Source: DATHWB01 sp035544575 (GTDB taxonomy: Bacteria; Actinomycetota; Acidimicrobiia; Spongiisociales; ZC4RG35). Taken from it: DNA of 64,000 bases. Below the pieces are notes generated by a model. It made no database searches. It saw only the letters and a program-made list of their open reading frames with translations, and was not told the DNA's origin. Numbering within the stretch: the stretch's first letter is position 1; each line of letters starts with the position of its first letter. Both the position numbers and the translations under genes were made by a program. The stretch spans positions 1-64,000 of the forward strand of contig DATKEC010000011.1 in NCBI GenBank assembly GCA_035544575.1, in the 5' to 3' direction. Positions 1 to 8,583 of the stretch are shown here, in pieces.

Positions 1-146
1 CATCGGTGAACCCGGCGCGGTCGCTGGGTCCGGCGGTGGTGTCCGGTGACTTCGGCCAGGTCGGCGTCTACCTGTACGCACCGCTCATCGGTGCCGTGAT
101 CGCGTGGGGGCTGTACCGAGTCTTCCCGGTACCGGACGGCGGCTGA
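1..146 (+). CDS. Aquaporin / MIP-family channel, C-terminal fragment
   Basis: This is the last 47 codons of a gene that begins before the window. The fragment starts in the second NPA half-helix (SVNPARSLGPAVVSG) and continues into a final membrane helix (VYLYAPLIGAVIAWGLYRVF). NPAR followed by SLGPA is the usual signature of the second pore loop of aquaporins and glycerol facilitators, which let water or small neutral solutes cross the cytoplasmic membrane. The residues that separate water channels from glycerol channels lie mostly upstream, so the substrate cannot be called. The gene converges on the K+ channel gene downstream. Confidence 0.85.
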   Translation, partial: SVNPARSLGPAVVSGDFGQVGVYLYAPLIGAVIAWGLYRVFPVPDGG

Positions 147-192
147 GTCGCACAGCCGGTCCCTGCGCCGGGCGTTGCCGGGAACGTGGCTG

Positions 193-1191
193 TCAGCCGC
201 CGTTCGTCTCGATGCCGAGCAACCGATCGCCCGCCAGGACGATCTCCGAGCCGGGGATCAATCGGCCGTCCCGAACGATGGCGACGGTGCCAGAAGGAGC
301 GGCCCGACCGAGTTCGGTATCGCCCGCCGCGCGCTCCACCAGATCCGCCCCCTCACCGACCAGGAGCAGGTCCTCGATCATCTCCGCCTGGTGCGGGCTG
401 TCGAGAGCCAGACCGAGCAAGCGGCCGGTCGCCTCGTCGGACGTGACGACGACAGAAGCCCCACCGCGCTTGAGGATCTTCGAGTTCTCCTCCTCCTTGG
501 CGGCTGCCACGAGACGGGTGTCCGGGTTGACGAGGCGCACGGTCAATGTCGCCAACACAGCGGTATCGTCCCGATCGACGGCCACGATGACCCCCTGGGC
601 CTGTTCGACTCCGGCTCGGCGCAGCACGGCCTCCCTGGTGCAGTCGCCCACGACGACGACGTAGCCGTCGCGACTGGCCTCGTCAGCCACTGATTGGTTG
701 GCCTCGACGATCACGATGCGGTCGCGTCGAACGTCCCTCGAGACGAGGGAGGAGGCAGCGCTGCGTCCCTTCGTGCCGTATCCGCAGATGACGTAGTGGT
801 TGGTCACGGTTCGCCTCCATCGTTGCACGCGCAAGAGGTATCGGCCGCTCGCGGTGAGCACCTCCACCGTCGTCGAGACCACCAGGACGAGAAACGCCAC
901 TCGCAGCGGCGTGACGACGAACGTGGTGAGCAACCGCGCCTCGGTCGTCACGGGCACGATGTCGCCGTAGCCCGTGGTCGTCACGGAAACCGTCGAGTAG
1001 TAGAGGGCGTCGATGAAGCCGATCTCGCCTCCGGCCGAATCCGAGTAGCCGCTCCTGTCGAAGTACACCACCGCCGCGATCACGAGCACGACTCCGATAG
1101 CGGCGAGCAGGCGGGTCACGATGACCGTCAACGGGTTGGCTCGCCGGTCGGCGAATTGGATGTGACCTCGTTCGGTAGTGGCAGTCGTCAT
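193..1191 (-). CDS. Potassium channel protein with RCK (TrkA-N) domain
   Basis: A 332-residue two-helix K+ channel subunit. A first membrane helix (about residues 22-45) is followed by a pore loop with the selectivity filter TTGYGD (about 91-96) and a second helix (about 105-130). A cytosolic RCK/TrkA-N Rossmann domain follows (HYVICGYGTKGRSAA, about 152-166; acidic IVIVEAN strand) and then a TrkA-C-like tail (GSEIVLAGDRLLGIE). This architecture is that of MthK-type ligand-gated channels. The nucleotide motif GYGTKG departs slightly from the classical GxGxxG at its end. It lies on the same strand as the propeller lipoprotein gene at 1238-2331, 46 bp away, so co-transcription is possible. Confidence 0.9.
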   Translation of the reverse strand: MTTATTERGHIQFADRRANPLTVIVTRLLAAIGVVLVIAAVVYFDRSGYSDSAGGEIGFIDALYYSTVSVTTTGYGDIVPVTTEARLLTTFVVTPLRVAFLVLVVSTTVEVLTASGRYLLRVQRWRRTVTNHYVICGYGTKGRSAASSLVSRDVRRDRIVIVEANQSVADEASRDGYVVVVGDCTREAVLRRAGVEQAQGVIVAVDRDDTAVLATLTVRLVNPDTRLVAAAKEEENSKILKRGGASVVVTSDEATGRLLGLALDSPHQAEMIEDLLLVGEGADLVERAAGDTELGRAAPSGTVAIVRDGRLIPGSEIVLAGDRLLGIETNGG

Positions 1192-1237
1192 GGCCGACTG
1201 CGCATCGTAGAGATCAGGCAGGCCCTATTCCCGCCTA

Positions 1238-2331
1238 TCAGGGCTCGTAGCGGAACACGATGAGGGAGTCTGCCGCGGACTGCGCACCCCAGACCTCCCC
1301 AGGTCTGCCCAGAAGCTGGCGGACGGCCCCGCCCGAAGCAGGCAGCGGGAACCGTTCGAAGGTGTCCGAACGCGGGTCGAATCGTACGAGGGCGTGGCCG
1401 TCACCGAAGTCCGACAACCACACCGTGTCGATCTCGTCGACATAGACCGCATACGCCTGCGGCGAGTCACCGGGCAACCGCCACTCCTCCCACTCCCCCG
1501 TGGCCGGATCGAAGCGTCCGACCGCTCCGGCGTTCCACTCGGCCACCCAGATGACGCCGGAGGAGTCCGACCACGCTCGCCGCGCCCCCTGTCCCGGCGT
1601 GGGGGGCTCGAGGATCGCGGCCTCGCCGGTGGTCGTGTCGATCCGGCGATGTGGCTCCCGGCGAGCGAGGCGTAATACACATCCCCGGCCGGGGTGGCGT
1701 CGATCCCGTACGGTCCGGCGCCGCCGGGAGCGTCGAAGACTTCGATCGACCCGGTGATGGGATCCAAGCGACCGTAGAAGCCCGCCTGACCGGTGAACCA
1801 CAGGACGCCGGCGCCGTCGAAGGCCGCAGTGTTCAGCCGGGCGCCGCTCACGCCCACCGGATGCACCTCGACGGCCAGCGAGACTGGGTCCACCCGAATG
1901 ATGGCGTCGAGACCGCCATCGGTCACCCAGGCCGCCCCATCCGGCCCGACGATGACACCGTGCGGCGCCGAGCCTGCTCCCAGATCGACCTCCTCGATCG
2001 ATCCTGAGACGGGATCGAGGCGCCCCAGCCGCCCCGTGCGCTGGGCGGTGTACCACACGGTCCCGTCGGGGGCGGGTGCGACATCGTGGGGACGGCTCCC
2101 GGGGGGAACCTCGAAAACCTCATACCCGATCACCGGCCGGGGCAGGACGACGGCGGTCGTCGTGGTCGCCGGTTGGGTCGTGCTCGGCGGCGGCACCGTC
2201 GTCGTCATCGTCGGCGCAGTCGAGGTCGTCTCCACGGTCGTCGCCGTGGTCGACGGGTCCCCGGAATCGGCGGCGTCACACGCTGCCACCAGGCACAGCA
2301 GGGCGAGCAGTGCGCGTCGACCGGTCACCAC
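1238..2331 (-). pseudogene. Vgb-like beta-propeller lipoprotein, interrupted by a one-base frameshift
   Basis: The start encodes a lipoprotein signal with lipobox LVAAC, followed by a Thr-rich linker. Next come propeller repeats of the virginiamycin-B-lyase / SMP-30 type (DGTVWYTAQRTGRLGRLDP; DGAAWVTDGGLDAIIRVDP; AGVLWFTGQAGFYGRLDP). Near 1643-1647 the frame is lost: the first frame reads SHIAGSTRPP, whereas adding one base gives SHIARIDTTTGE, and the propeller repeats resume in the other frame (SGVIWVAEWNAGAVGRFDP; DTVWLSDFGDGHALVRFDP) to a stop at 1238. Corrected, the protein would be about 364 residues, likely extracytoplasmic. Both halves keep coding-like base use, so this is either a very recent mutation or a consensus error. 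Vgb-type propellers include streptogramin lyases, but no such function can be assigned here. Confidence 0.8.
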
Positions 2332-2349
2332 CGCGACCCTACCGGGCGC

Positions 2350-2862
2350 TCACACGAAGATGATTTGAGCTCCCTCGGAGAGTTCGATGAAGTCCGCAGC
2401 GGAGATGATCGCCTCGACGCGGTCATACAGGTCGTCCTCGGTGAGGTGCATCATGTCCGCAGACATGCGGCACGCCCACAGATGACCGCCGGCGTCGGTG
2501 ATCATTTCGAGGAACTCCGGGACGTCCGGGACGTCGATGCCTTCGATCTGTTTCTTCATCATGTGGGTGGCGAAGGCCGTCATCCCGGGCAAGCCCATCA
2601 GGGCTGGCGGCATGTGCGTGGCAGGGTTGCCCACCGGGGTGAACTTCAGGTGGGCCATCGTCTCCTTGTTGATGATGTCGAAGCCCCAGAACGTGAAGAA
2701 GAGGTGGGTTTCGATCCCCTCGCCCAGGGCCGCGTTCGCCAGCACCAGACCGGGATAGGCCATGTCGAGCGAACCCTTCGAACAGATGATGCAGAGTTTG
2801 CGAGTGGTTTCGACGTCGTCGTCGAACGCGGGTACCGGGGCGGACTCGAGTGTCAGGGTCAT
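2350..2862 (-). CDS. DsrE/DsrF-family (DsrE2-like) sulfur-carrier protein
   Basis: A 170-residue protein with a DsrE-like fold: CIICSKGSLDMAYPGLVLAN near residue 27, a hydrophobic middle (LFFTFWGFDI), and a second conserved-looking Cys in LWACRMSADM. The CxxC and later Cys could carry persulfide, as DsrE2 and related sulfurtransferases do. I start at ATG 2862 because the reading frame continues upstream only by overlap with the TusE-like gene. It is the last gene of a three-gene operon (flavoprotein, TusE/DsrC-like, DsrE-like), only 10 bp after the TusE-like stop. The context suggests handling of sulfane sulfur made from sulfide. The specific DsrE subfamily is inferred, not proven. Confidence 0.85.
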   Translation of the reverse strand: MTLTLESAPVPAFDDDVETTRKLCIICSKGSLDMAYPGLVLANAALGEGIETHLFFTFWGFDIINKETMAHLKFTPVGNPATHMPPALMGLPGMTAFATHMMKKQIEGIDVPDVPEFLEMITDAGGHLWACRMSADMMHLTEDDLYDRVEAIISAADFIELSEGAQIIFV

Positions 2863-2872
2863 GAATACTCCT

Positions 2873-3187
2873 TCACACGCAGCCGACCGGCTTGGGCAGT
2901 CCGGCGACGTACGCCATCTTCTTCGCGGGTTTCTTGGGGAACAACGCGAACATCTCTTTCGTGGACACACCACCGACAGTGGCCATCCGGCGCAGTGTCG
3001 GCGTCTCGCCGTTGGCGGCGTGATCGGCCCTGGCGAAGCGAATCGCCCCCAGGTGGGCATCGGTCAGTTCGATCCCGACGTTGCCGGCGAGCACCTGGGC
3101 CAGGCCCTCGTCCCATTCGGCGGGTTCTGTGAGGAACCCTTCGGCGTCGACATGGACCTCCCGACCGCCAATCGCTGCGATCGTCAT
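2873..3187 (-). CDS. TusE/DsrC/DsvC-family sulfur relay protein
   Basis: A 104-residue TusE/DsrC-like protein. It shows the typical N-terminal GFLTEPAEWDEGLAQVLA and ends in GLPKPVGCV, which places the conserved cysteine second from the C-terminus. The second cysteine that dissimilatory DsrC carries about 11 residues earlier is absent (that stretch reads MAYVAGLPK), so it belongs with single-Cys TusE-like or DsrC-related persulfide carriers rather than the DsrAB partner. The start ATG at 3187 overlaps the stop of the upstream flavoprotein (ATGA), indicating translational coupling. No tRNA-thiolation partners (TusBCD) are nearby; the neighbours point to sulfide oxidation or sulfane-sulfur trafficking instead. 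Confidence 0.9.
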   Translation of the reverse strand: MTIAAIGGREVHVDAEGFLTEPAEWDEGLAQVLAGNVGIELTDAHLGAIRFARADHAANGETPTLRRMATVGGVSTKEMFALFPKKPAKKMAYVAGLPKPVGCV

Positions 3188-4428
3188 ACCGTCATCTCCT
3201 CTCGTGACGGCCGGACCTTGCCGGCCATCGACATCGCGTTCGGAACAGGAAGTGGCCGGCCCGGCAGCAGCATGCGCCAGTAGACGGTCTCGAAGGCCAG
3301 CTTCGCCCAATGGTTCAAGCGCGTCTCCCGCAGCAGCTGCAATGGCCCGAGACCGGGCACCGGGTACACGCCGGGCAGGGGTTCGGTGTCGTAGTTGAAG
3401 TCGATGAGGAGGGCCTTGCCGCCCCCCGACTCGACGAAGCAGTTGGCGTGGCCGTCGAAGGCACGGGGCATGGGCCTTCCGGCGATGTGCTCCAGGAAGT
3501 TCTCGACGAACACCTCGACAGAGAAGTGAGCCGTTGACCCCGCCTTCGAGGTCGGGAGCGCGGCGGCATCTCCGATCGCGAACACGTCATCGTGGTCGTG
3601 GGCGAGAAACGTGTGTGGGTCGACCCTGACGTGGTCCAACTCGTCGCCGAGGCCGGAGCGGCCGACGAAGGCCGCTCCCATGTTGACGGGGACCGTGACG
3701 AGCAAGTCGAACGGAATGCGGCGCTCATCGAATGAGACGAGGGCGCCGTCGTCGACCGATTCGACCATGAAATCCGTTTCGAGTGCGATCTGTCGTTCCT
3801 CGAGCATCCCGCCGAGCTTGTCGGCGGCAATCGGCTTCGTGAACGCTCCGGACAACGGAGTGACGAACACGATCTCGATCGAATCCCGTGTACCCCGGCG
3901 CGTGAAATGGTCCGCGGCGAGGAACGCGAACTCGAGTGGAGCCACCGGACACTTGATGGGCAACTCCGCGATGTGGACGACGAGGCGACCGCTGACGAAG
4001 TCTTGGAGGGCGTCACGCAGCGCGGACGCGCCGGCGAGGGTGTAGAACTCGTGAACAGTCCGCCGCCAGCCTCGGTCGGTGAGCCCCGGTGTCATCTCGG
4101 GCCGGGGTGTGGTCCCCGTTGCGATCACGAGTTGGTCATAAGTCAGCACCGACCCGTCGTCGACGAAGACCTGTCTCGTTGCTGGATCGACCCGGTCGAC
4201 TCCAGCACGCGTCAGGGTCACCGACTCCGGCAGCAGTGGCTCGATCGGCTTGACCAGCGCACCGGGATCCTGGCGGCCGAACGGCACGAAGAGCAGCCCC
4301 GGCTGATACAGATGGGTCCAGGACGGATCCACCATCTCGATCTCCCAGTCGGCGGGAAGTCTCGGCGCCAGCGAGTTGGCGATCATCGTGCCGGCGGTGC
4401 CGGCCCCGAGGATGACGAGGCGTTTCAC
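3184..4428 (-). CDS. Sulfide:quinone-oxidoreductase-like FAD flavoprotein
   Basis: A 414-residue two-dinucleotide-binding flavoprotein. The N-terminus KRLVILGAGTAGTMIANSLA binds FAD, YDQLVIATGTTPRP is the second fold element, and DDVFAIGDAAALPTSKAGST is the C-terminal FAD motif with GD. A Cys lies in ELPIKCPVAPLE, the position of one redox Cys in SQR and flavocytochrome-c sulfide dehydrogenases. A hydrophobic C-terminal part may bind the membrane surface. I chose GTG 4428 because GAGGAG lies just upstream, although the frame stays open further. It is the first gene of the operon with TusE-like and DsrE-like proteins. Sulfide oxidation to a protein-bound persulfide fits, but NADH dehydrogenase-like activity cannot be ruled out. 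Confidence 0.85.
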   Translation of the reverse strand: MKRLVILGAGTAGTMIANSLAPRLPADWEIEMVDPSWTHLYQPGLLFVPFGRQDPGALVKPIEPLLPESVTLTRAGVDRVDPATRQVFVDDGSVLTYDQLVIATGTTPRPEMTPGLTDRGWRRTVHEFYTLAGASALRDALQDFVSGRLVVHIAELPIKCPVAPLEFAFLAADHFTRRGTRDSIEIVFVTPLSGAFTKPIAADKLGGMLEERQIALETDFMVESVDDGALVSFDERRIPFDLLVTVPVNMGAAFVGRSGLGDELDHVRVDPHTFLAHDHDDVFAIGDAAALPTSKAGSTAHFSVEVFVENFLEHIAGRPMPRAFDGHANCFVESGGGKALLIDFNYDTEPLPGVYPVPGLGPLQLLRETRLNHWAKLAFETVYWRMLLPGRPLPVPNAMSMAGKVRPSREEMTV

Positions 4429-4502
4429 GAAGGGCTCCTCTCGTACATCGACAACGTACGTGGCGCGAACGCGGTCGACCCAGGGCTGAAGGACCCGAGC
4501 CG

Positions 4503-4518
4503 AACGCCGATCGGCGTT
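4503..4518. promoter_or_regulatory. 16-bp perfect palindrome AACGCCGATCGGCGTT
   Basis: AACGCCGATCGGCGTT is its own reverse complement. It sits in the 211-bp divergent region between the sulfur operon and the CBS gene. Its centre is exactly 45 bp from the centre of the GGGGCCGATCGGCCCC palindrome, and the two share the core GCCGATCGGC. Probably a second binding site for the same dimeric regulator. Confidence 0.5.
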
Positions 4519-4547
4519 GATCCGGCAGCCGTGCCGGCGCGGCCGAT

Positions 4548-4563
4548 GGGGCCGATCGGCCCC
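4548..4563. promoter_or_regulatory. DosR/DevR-like palindrome GGGGCCGATCGGCCCC
   Basis: A perfect 16-bp palindrome in the divergent promoter of the flavoprotein and CBS/PFOR genes. Its inner 14 bp fit GGGnCnWWnGnCCC, the geometry of the DosR/DevR box (GGGACTWWAGTCCC). Nearby GGGACT (4571) and GGGACC (4591) look like additional half-sites. The regulator identity is inferred from geometry and from the kinds of genes flanking the site. Confidence 0.5.
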
Positions 4564-4639
4564 CCTGCTCGGGACTGATGCGCCCGTCGTGGGACCGAAG
4601 CGTCGACCATGATCGGAACAACGACGACAGGAGTCATCC

Positions 4640-5011
4640 ATGCGAGTCAGCGAACTGATCGGGGGCCCGGTGTATTCGTGCACCGCGGAGACAGGCACAC
4701 GAGCTGCAGCAAAGAGGATGATCGCCGACGATGTGGGTTCACTCGCCGTGGTGACGGACCACAGCCTCGTCGGCATCGTCACCGAACGCGACATCGTTCG
4801 TGAGTTCGCCTCCGGGGCGTCGGGAAAGCGGACGGTCGGCGACATCATGACCCCCAACCCTGACTCCCTCGCCCCGGACATCGAGGTGGACGAAGCAGCC
4901 AACTGGATGATGGGTGCCGGCTATCGGCATCTCCCCGTCGTGGACGGCGACGAGCTGGTGGGCATGGTCAGCATCAAGGACGTGCTCTGGGCTCTGACCG
5001 GGGGAAACTGA
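4640..5011 (+). CDS. CBS-domain pair protein (Hrp1/Rv2626c-like)
   Basis: A 123-residue protein that is essentially two CBS motifs: RVSELIGGPVYSCTAETGTR to GIVTERDIV, and TVGDIMTPNPDSLAPD to GMVSIKDVLWAL. Such stand-alone CBS pairs sense adenine nucleotides and are typical of actinobacterial hypoxia regulons. It precedes the PFOR gene by 8 bp, so the two are probably one transcript. The upstream region holds the palindromes at 4503 and 4548. A metabolic sensor role is inferred from the family; there is no catalytic domain. Confidence 0.9.
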   Translation: MRVSELIGGPVYSCTAETGTRAAAKRMIADDVGSLAVVTDHSLVGIVTERDIVREFASGASGKRTVGDIMTPNPDSLAPDIEVDEAANWMMGAGYRHLPVVDGDELVGMVSIKDVLWALTGGN

Positions 5012-5019
5012 AGAGCATC

Positions 5020-8000
5020 GTGGACTCTTCTGGGGTGCACCCCCCGACCGAGATCGTCGACGGTAACGAAGCCGCGGCGATGGTGGCCTATGCCGCCACC
5101 GAGGTCATCGCCATCTATCCGATCACGCCCGCGTCGCCGATGGGTGAGTACTCGGATGCGTGGTCGATGGCGGGCCGTCCCAACCTGTGGGGAGTGGTAC
5201 CCGAGGTGATGGCGATGCAGAGCGAGGGCGGCGCCGCGGGTGCCGTCCACGGCGCCCTGCAGGCGGGAGCGCTGACCACCACCTTCACAGCCTCCCAGGG
5301 TTTGTTGCTGATGCTGCCGAACATGTTCAAGATCGCCGGAGAGCTGTCTCCGATGGTGATCCATGTGGCCGCCCGGACCATCGCCACCCACGCCCTGTCG
5401 ATCTTCGGCGACCACTCCGACGTGATGGCCGCCCGCCAAACCGGGTTCGCGATGCTCGCCTCCAACTCGCCCCAGGAAGCCCATGACCTCGCGCTCATCG
5501 CCCACGCCGCCACCCTGCGAGCACGGGTGCCATTCCTCCACTTCTTCGACGGCTTTCGCACCAGCCACGAGATCCGCGGCGTGCAGATCGTCCCGAGCGA
5601 AGCGATGCGCGAGATGCTCTCCGAGGAACTCATCATCGAGCACCGTCTCCGCTCGCTCAACCCGCAGAGACCGGTGATCCGGGGCACGGCGCAGAATCCG
5701 GACGTGTTCTTCCAAGCGCGCGAAGCCTCCAACCGATTCCACGCCGCGGTTCCGGACATCGTCGCCGCAGAGATGGACCGATTTGGGGGACTGACGGGGC
5801 GTCAGTATCGGCTGTTCGAATACGTGGGTCATCCCGCCGCCGAGCGCATCGTCGTGATCATGGGCTCGGGTGCAGGGGCCGTCCGCGAGTACGTGGCGGC
5901 CGCCACCGCGGCCGGGGAGAAGATCGGCGCGGTCGTCGTGAGGTTGTACCGCCCCTTCGACGCTGCGCGGTTCGCGGCGGTCGTACCGGACTCGGTGACC
6001 TCGATCGCGGTGCTCGACCGGACCAAAGAGCCAGGAGCGGTGGGCGAGCCCTTGTATCTCGACGTCGTGACTGCCTTGGTCGAGCAAGGCCGTGCGAGCA
6101 GAATCGAGATCAGCGGCGGGCGCTACGGGCTGTCGTCGAAGGAGTTCACCCCGGCGATGGTCGCCGGGGTCTTCGCGGATCGTCGGCCCCCAGCCGCGCA
6201 CTTCACCGTCGGCATCATCGACGACGTCACCCACACGAGCATCGCCTACGACCGCGACTCGTGGCACGAGCCCGACGACGTGATGCGGGCGGTCTTCTAT
6301 GGCCTCGGCTCGGATGGCACCGTGGGAGCCAACAAGAACTCGGTTCGCATCGTCGGGGGCCACACGCCGTTGCATGCGCAGGGCTACTTCGTTTACGACT
6401 CGAAGAAGTCGGGATCCCAGACCGTGTCGCATCTGCGCTTCTCGCCTCGACCCATCGAGTCGACCTACCTGATCGACGAGCCGACTTTCGTGGCGTGTCA
6501 CCAGTTCGACATGCTCGATCGAGTGGACCTGCTCAACCGTACCGTCGCCGGCTCGACGCTCCTCCTCAACAGCCCGTTCGGGGCGGCGGACGTGTGGGAA
6601 CATCTGTCACCGCGAGCCCGCAAGACGATCGTCGACAGGCGCCTGAAGTTGTTCGTGGTCGACGCCGAGCGCATCAGCGCCGAGGCTGGTCTGGGGAAGC
6701 GGGTGAACACGGTTCTGCAGGCATGCTTCTTCGCTCTGACCGACCTCCTGGAGATCGATGATGCGGTGGCGGCGATGAAGACCGAGATCGAGCACAGCTA
6801 CGGCAAACGCGGAGAGACCGTGGTGCGACGCAACCACGCCGTGATCGATCAGGCGCTCGCAGCCCTCGAAGAAGTGAACGTGCCGGATAGCGCCCCCGAG
6901 CCGCCTCCTCCGGTCGCCGCGTTCCGAGACGCCCCCGACTTCGTCCAGCGCGTGACCGCCCTCCTCATGGCCGGCGAAGGTGACCGGCTTGCGGTCTCCG
7001 CACTCCCGGTCGATGGCACGTTCCCCACCGGAACGACGAAGTACGAAAAGCGCACCCTGGCCGCCGAGATCCCGATCTGGGATCCCGACATCTGCATCGA
7101 CTGCGCGCGTTGTGCGCTGGCGTGCCCCCACGCCGCGATCCGACTCAAGTCGTTCCTTCCCGAATCCGTCGAGGGCGCCCCGGGCGGTTTCGCCTGGAAG
7201 GAGGCTTCCGGACGCGACTTGGCCGGCAAATACCTGACGATCCAGGTCGCTCCCGACGACTGCACCGGGTGCGGCGTCTGTGTCGATGTCTGTCCCGCGG
7301 TCTCGAAGGAGGTGGCTGCTCACAAGGCCATCAACATGACGCCGATCAGTGACCACTTGGAGCGCGAGCGTGTCAACTTCGATTACTTCCTGACGCTGCC
7401 CTCCGCCCATCGTCGGGATGTCAACCTCCTCTCGGTCAAGGGAACCCAGTTGATCGACCCGCTCTTCGAGTTCTCCGGTGCGTGCGCCGGATGCGGCGAA
7501 ACGCCCTACCTCAAACTGATGACGCAGATGTTCGGTGACCGGGTGCTGATCGCCAATGCCACCGGCTGCTCGTCGATCTACGGCGGAAATCTCCCCACCA
7601 CGCCCTGGTCGACCGACGCGGCCGGACGCGGACCCGCCTGGGCGAACTCGCTCTTCGAGGACAACGCCGAGTTCGGCCTCGGGATGCGCCTCGCCATCGA
7701 TCAGATGGAACAAGATGCGCGGCTTCTCGTCACAGCACTCATCGGCGACCTCGGGTCGTTGGGCGTCGACCTGCTCGAGGCCTCCCAGGAGACCGAGGAC
7801 GATGTGGCCAAACAGCGCGACCGGGTCGGCGAGCTTCGTGTTCGGCTGGGTCACATGGATGGAGTCCTCGCCCGCCGACTGGAGTCGGTGGCCGACGGTC
7901 TCGTTCGTACCGGGGTGTGGATCGTCGGCGGCGACGGGTGGGCCTATGACATCGGATTCGGCGGGCTCGACCACGTCCTGGCATCCGGTCGGGACGTGAA

Positions 8001-8583
8001 CATCCTCGTCCTCGACACCGAGGTGTATTCGAACACCGGCGGCCAGGCCTCCAAGGCCACGCCGCGGGCCGCAGTCGCCAAGTTCGCCGCAGGTGGCAAG
8101 TCGACGGGAAAAAAGGATCTCGGACAGATCGCCATGAGTTACGGCAACGTGTTCGTCGCCCAGGTGGCGATGGGAGCCAACATGACCCAAACCGTCAGGG
8201 CATTCGCCGAAGCCGAACGCCACCGCGGCGTCTCGCTGATCCTCGCCTACAGCCCCTGCATCGCCCACGGAATCGACATGGCCACGCAGATGAGCCATCA
8301 GGGCGTGGCCGCCGACTCCGGCTACTGGCCGTTGTTCCGCTACGACCCGGCACGGGAGGCCGAAGGCAAGCCCGGCCTCCGGCTCGACAGTCGGACCCCG
8401 ACCATCCCGTTCTCCGAGTTCGCACGTTCCGAGGCACGCTTCGCCATGCTGCGCGCGGCCAATCCCGAGCACGCCGAAGCCCTGCTCCGGCGGGCACAAC
8501 AGGACATCGACGATCGCTGGAACCTCTACGAGCAGATGGTCGAGATTCACCGAACCGCCGAGTACGGGGAGGTGGCCGAATGA
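5020..8583 (+). CDS. nifJ: Pyruvate:ferredoxin (flavodoxin) oxidoreductase, single-chain
   Basis: A 1187-residue homodimer-type PFOR that converts pyruvate, CoA and oxidised ferredoxin/flavodoxin to acetyl-CoA, CO2 and reduced carrier. The order is standard: N-terminal pyruvate/TPP-pyrimidine domain (IYPITPASPMGEYSDAW near residue 32), domain II and gamma domain, two 4Fe-4S motifs (CIDCARCALACP about 692-703; CTGCGVCVDVCP about 748-759), and a C-terminal TPP domain (GACAGCGETPYLKL, then GCSSIYGGNLPTTPW, about 820-870). GTG 5020 is the likely start. It follows the CBS gene closely and overlaps the next gene by ATGA. Its presence implies low-oxygen or oxygen-tolerant reductive pyruvate metabolism. 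Confidence 0.97.
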   Translation: MDSSGVHPPTEIVDGNEAAAMVAYAATEVIAIYPITPASPMGEYSDAWSMAGRPNLWGVVPEVMAMQSEGGAAGAVHGALQAGALTTTFTASQGLLLMLPNMFKIAGELSPMVIHVAARTIATHALSIFGDHSDVMAARQTGFAMLASNSPQEAHDLALIAHAATLRARVPFLHFFDGFRTSHEIRGVQIVPSEAMREMLSEELIIEHRLRSLNPQRPVIRGTAQNPDVFFQAREASNRFHAAVPDIVAAEMDRFGGLTGRQYRLFEYVGHPAAERIVVIMGSGAGAVREYVAAATAAGEKIGAVVVRLYRPFDAARFAAVVPDSVTSIAVLDRTKEPGAVGEPLYLDVVTALVEQGRASRIEISGGRYGLSSKEFTPAMVAGVFADRRPPAAHFTVGIIDDVTHTSIAYDRDSWHEPDDVMRAVFYGLGSDGTVGANKNSVRIVGGHTPLHAQGYFVYDSKKSGSQTVSHLRFSPRPIESTYLIDEPTFVACHQFDMLDRVDLLNRTVAGSTLLLNSPFGAADVWEHLSPRARKTIVDRRLKLFVVDAERISAEAGLGKRVNTVLQACFFALTDLLEIDDAVAAMKTEIEHSYGKRGETVVRRNHAVIDQALAALEEVNVPDSAPEPPPPVAAFRDAPDFVQRVTALLMAGEGDRLAVSALPVDGTFPTGTTKYEKRTLAAEIPIWDPDICIDCARCALACPHAAIRLKSFLPESVEGAPGGFAWKEASGRDLAGKYLTIQVAPDDCTGCGVCVDVCPAVSKEVAAHKAINMTPISDHLERERVNFDYFLTLPSAHRRDVNLLSVKGTQLIDPLFEFSGACAGCGETPYLKLMTQMFGDRVLIANATGCSSIYGGNLPTTPWSTDAAGRGPAWANSLFEDNAEFGLGMRLAIDQMEQDARLLVTALIGDLGSLGVDLLEASQETEDDVAKQRDRVGELRVRLGHMDGVLARRLESVADGLVRTGVWIVGGDGWAYDIGFGGLDHVLASGRDVNILVLDTEVYSNTGGQASKATPRAAVAKFAAGGKSTGKKDLGQIAMSYGNVFVAQVAMGANMTQTVRAFAEAERHRGVSLILAYSPCIAHGIDMATQMSHQGVAADSGYWPLFRYDPAREAEGKPGLRLDSRTPTIPFSEFARSEARFAMLRAANPEHAEALLRRAQQDIDDRWNLYEQMVEIHRTAEYGEVAE

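Noticed and set aside
694..1263. Long open frame opposite the K+ channel gene
   Set aside because: Low-complexity His/Arg/Asp composition and no family match; it is the antisense shadow of a clear channel gene.
4921..6603. 560-codon open frame opposite the PFOR gene
   Set aside because: Antisense shadow in a GC-rich gene; Arg/His/Gly-rich composition. The PFOR frame has unmistakable motifs.
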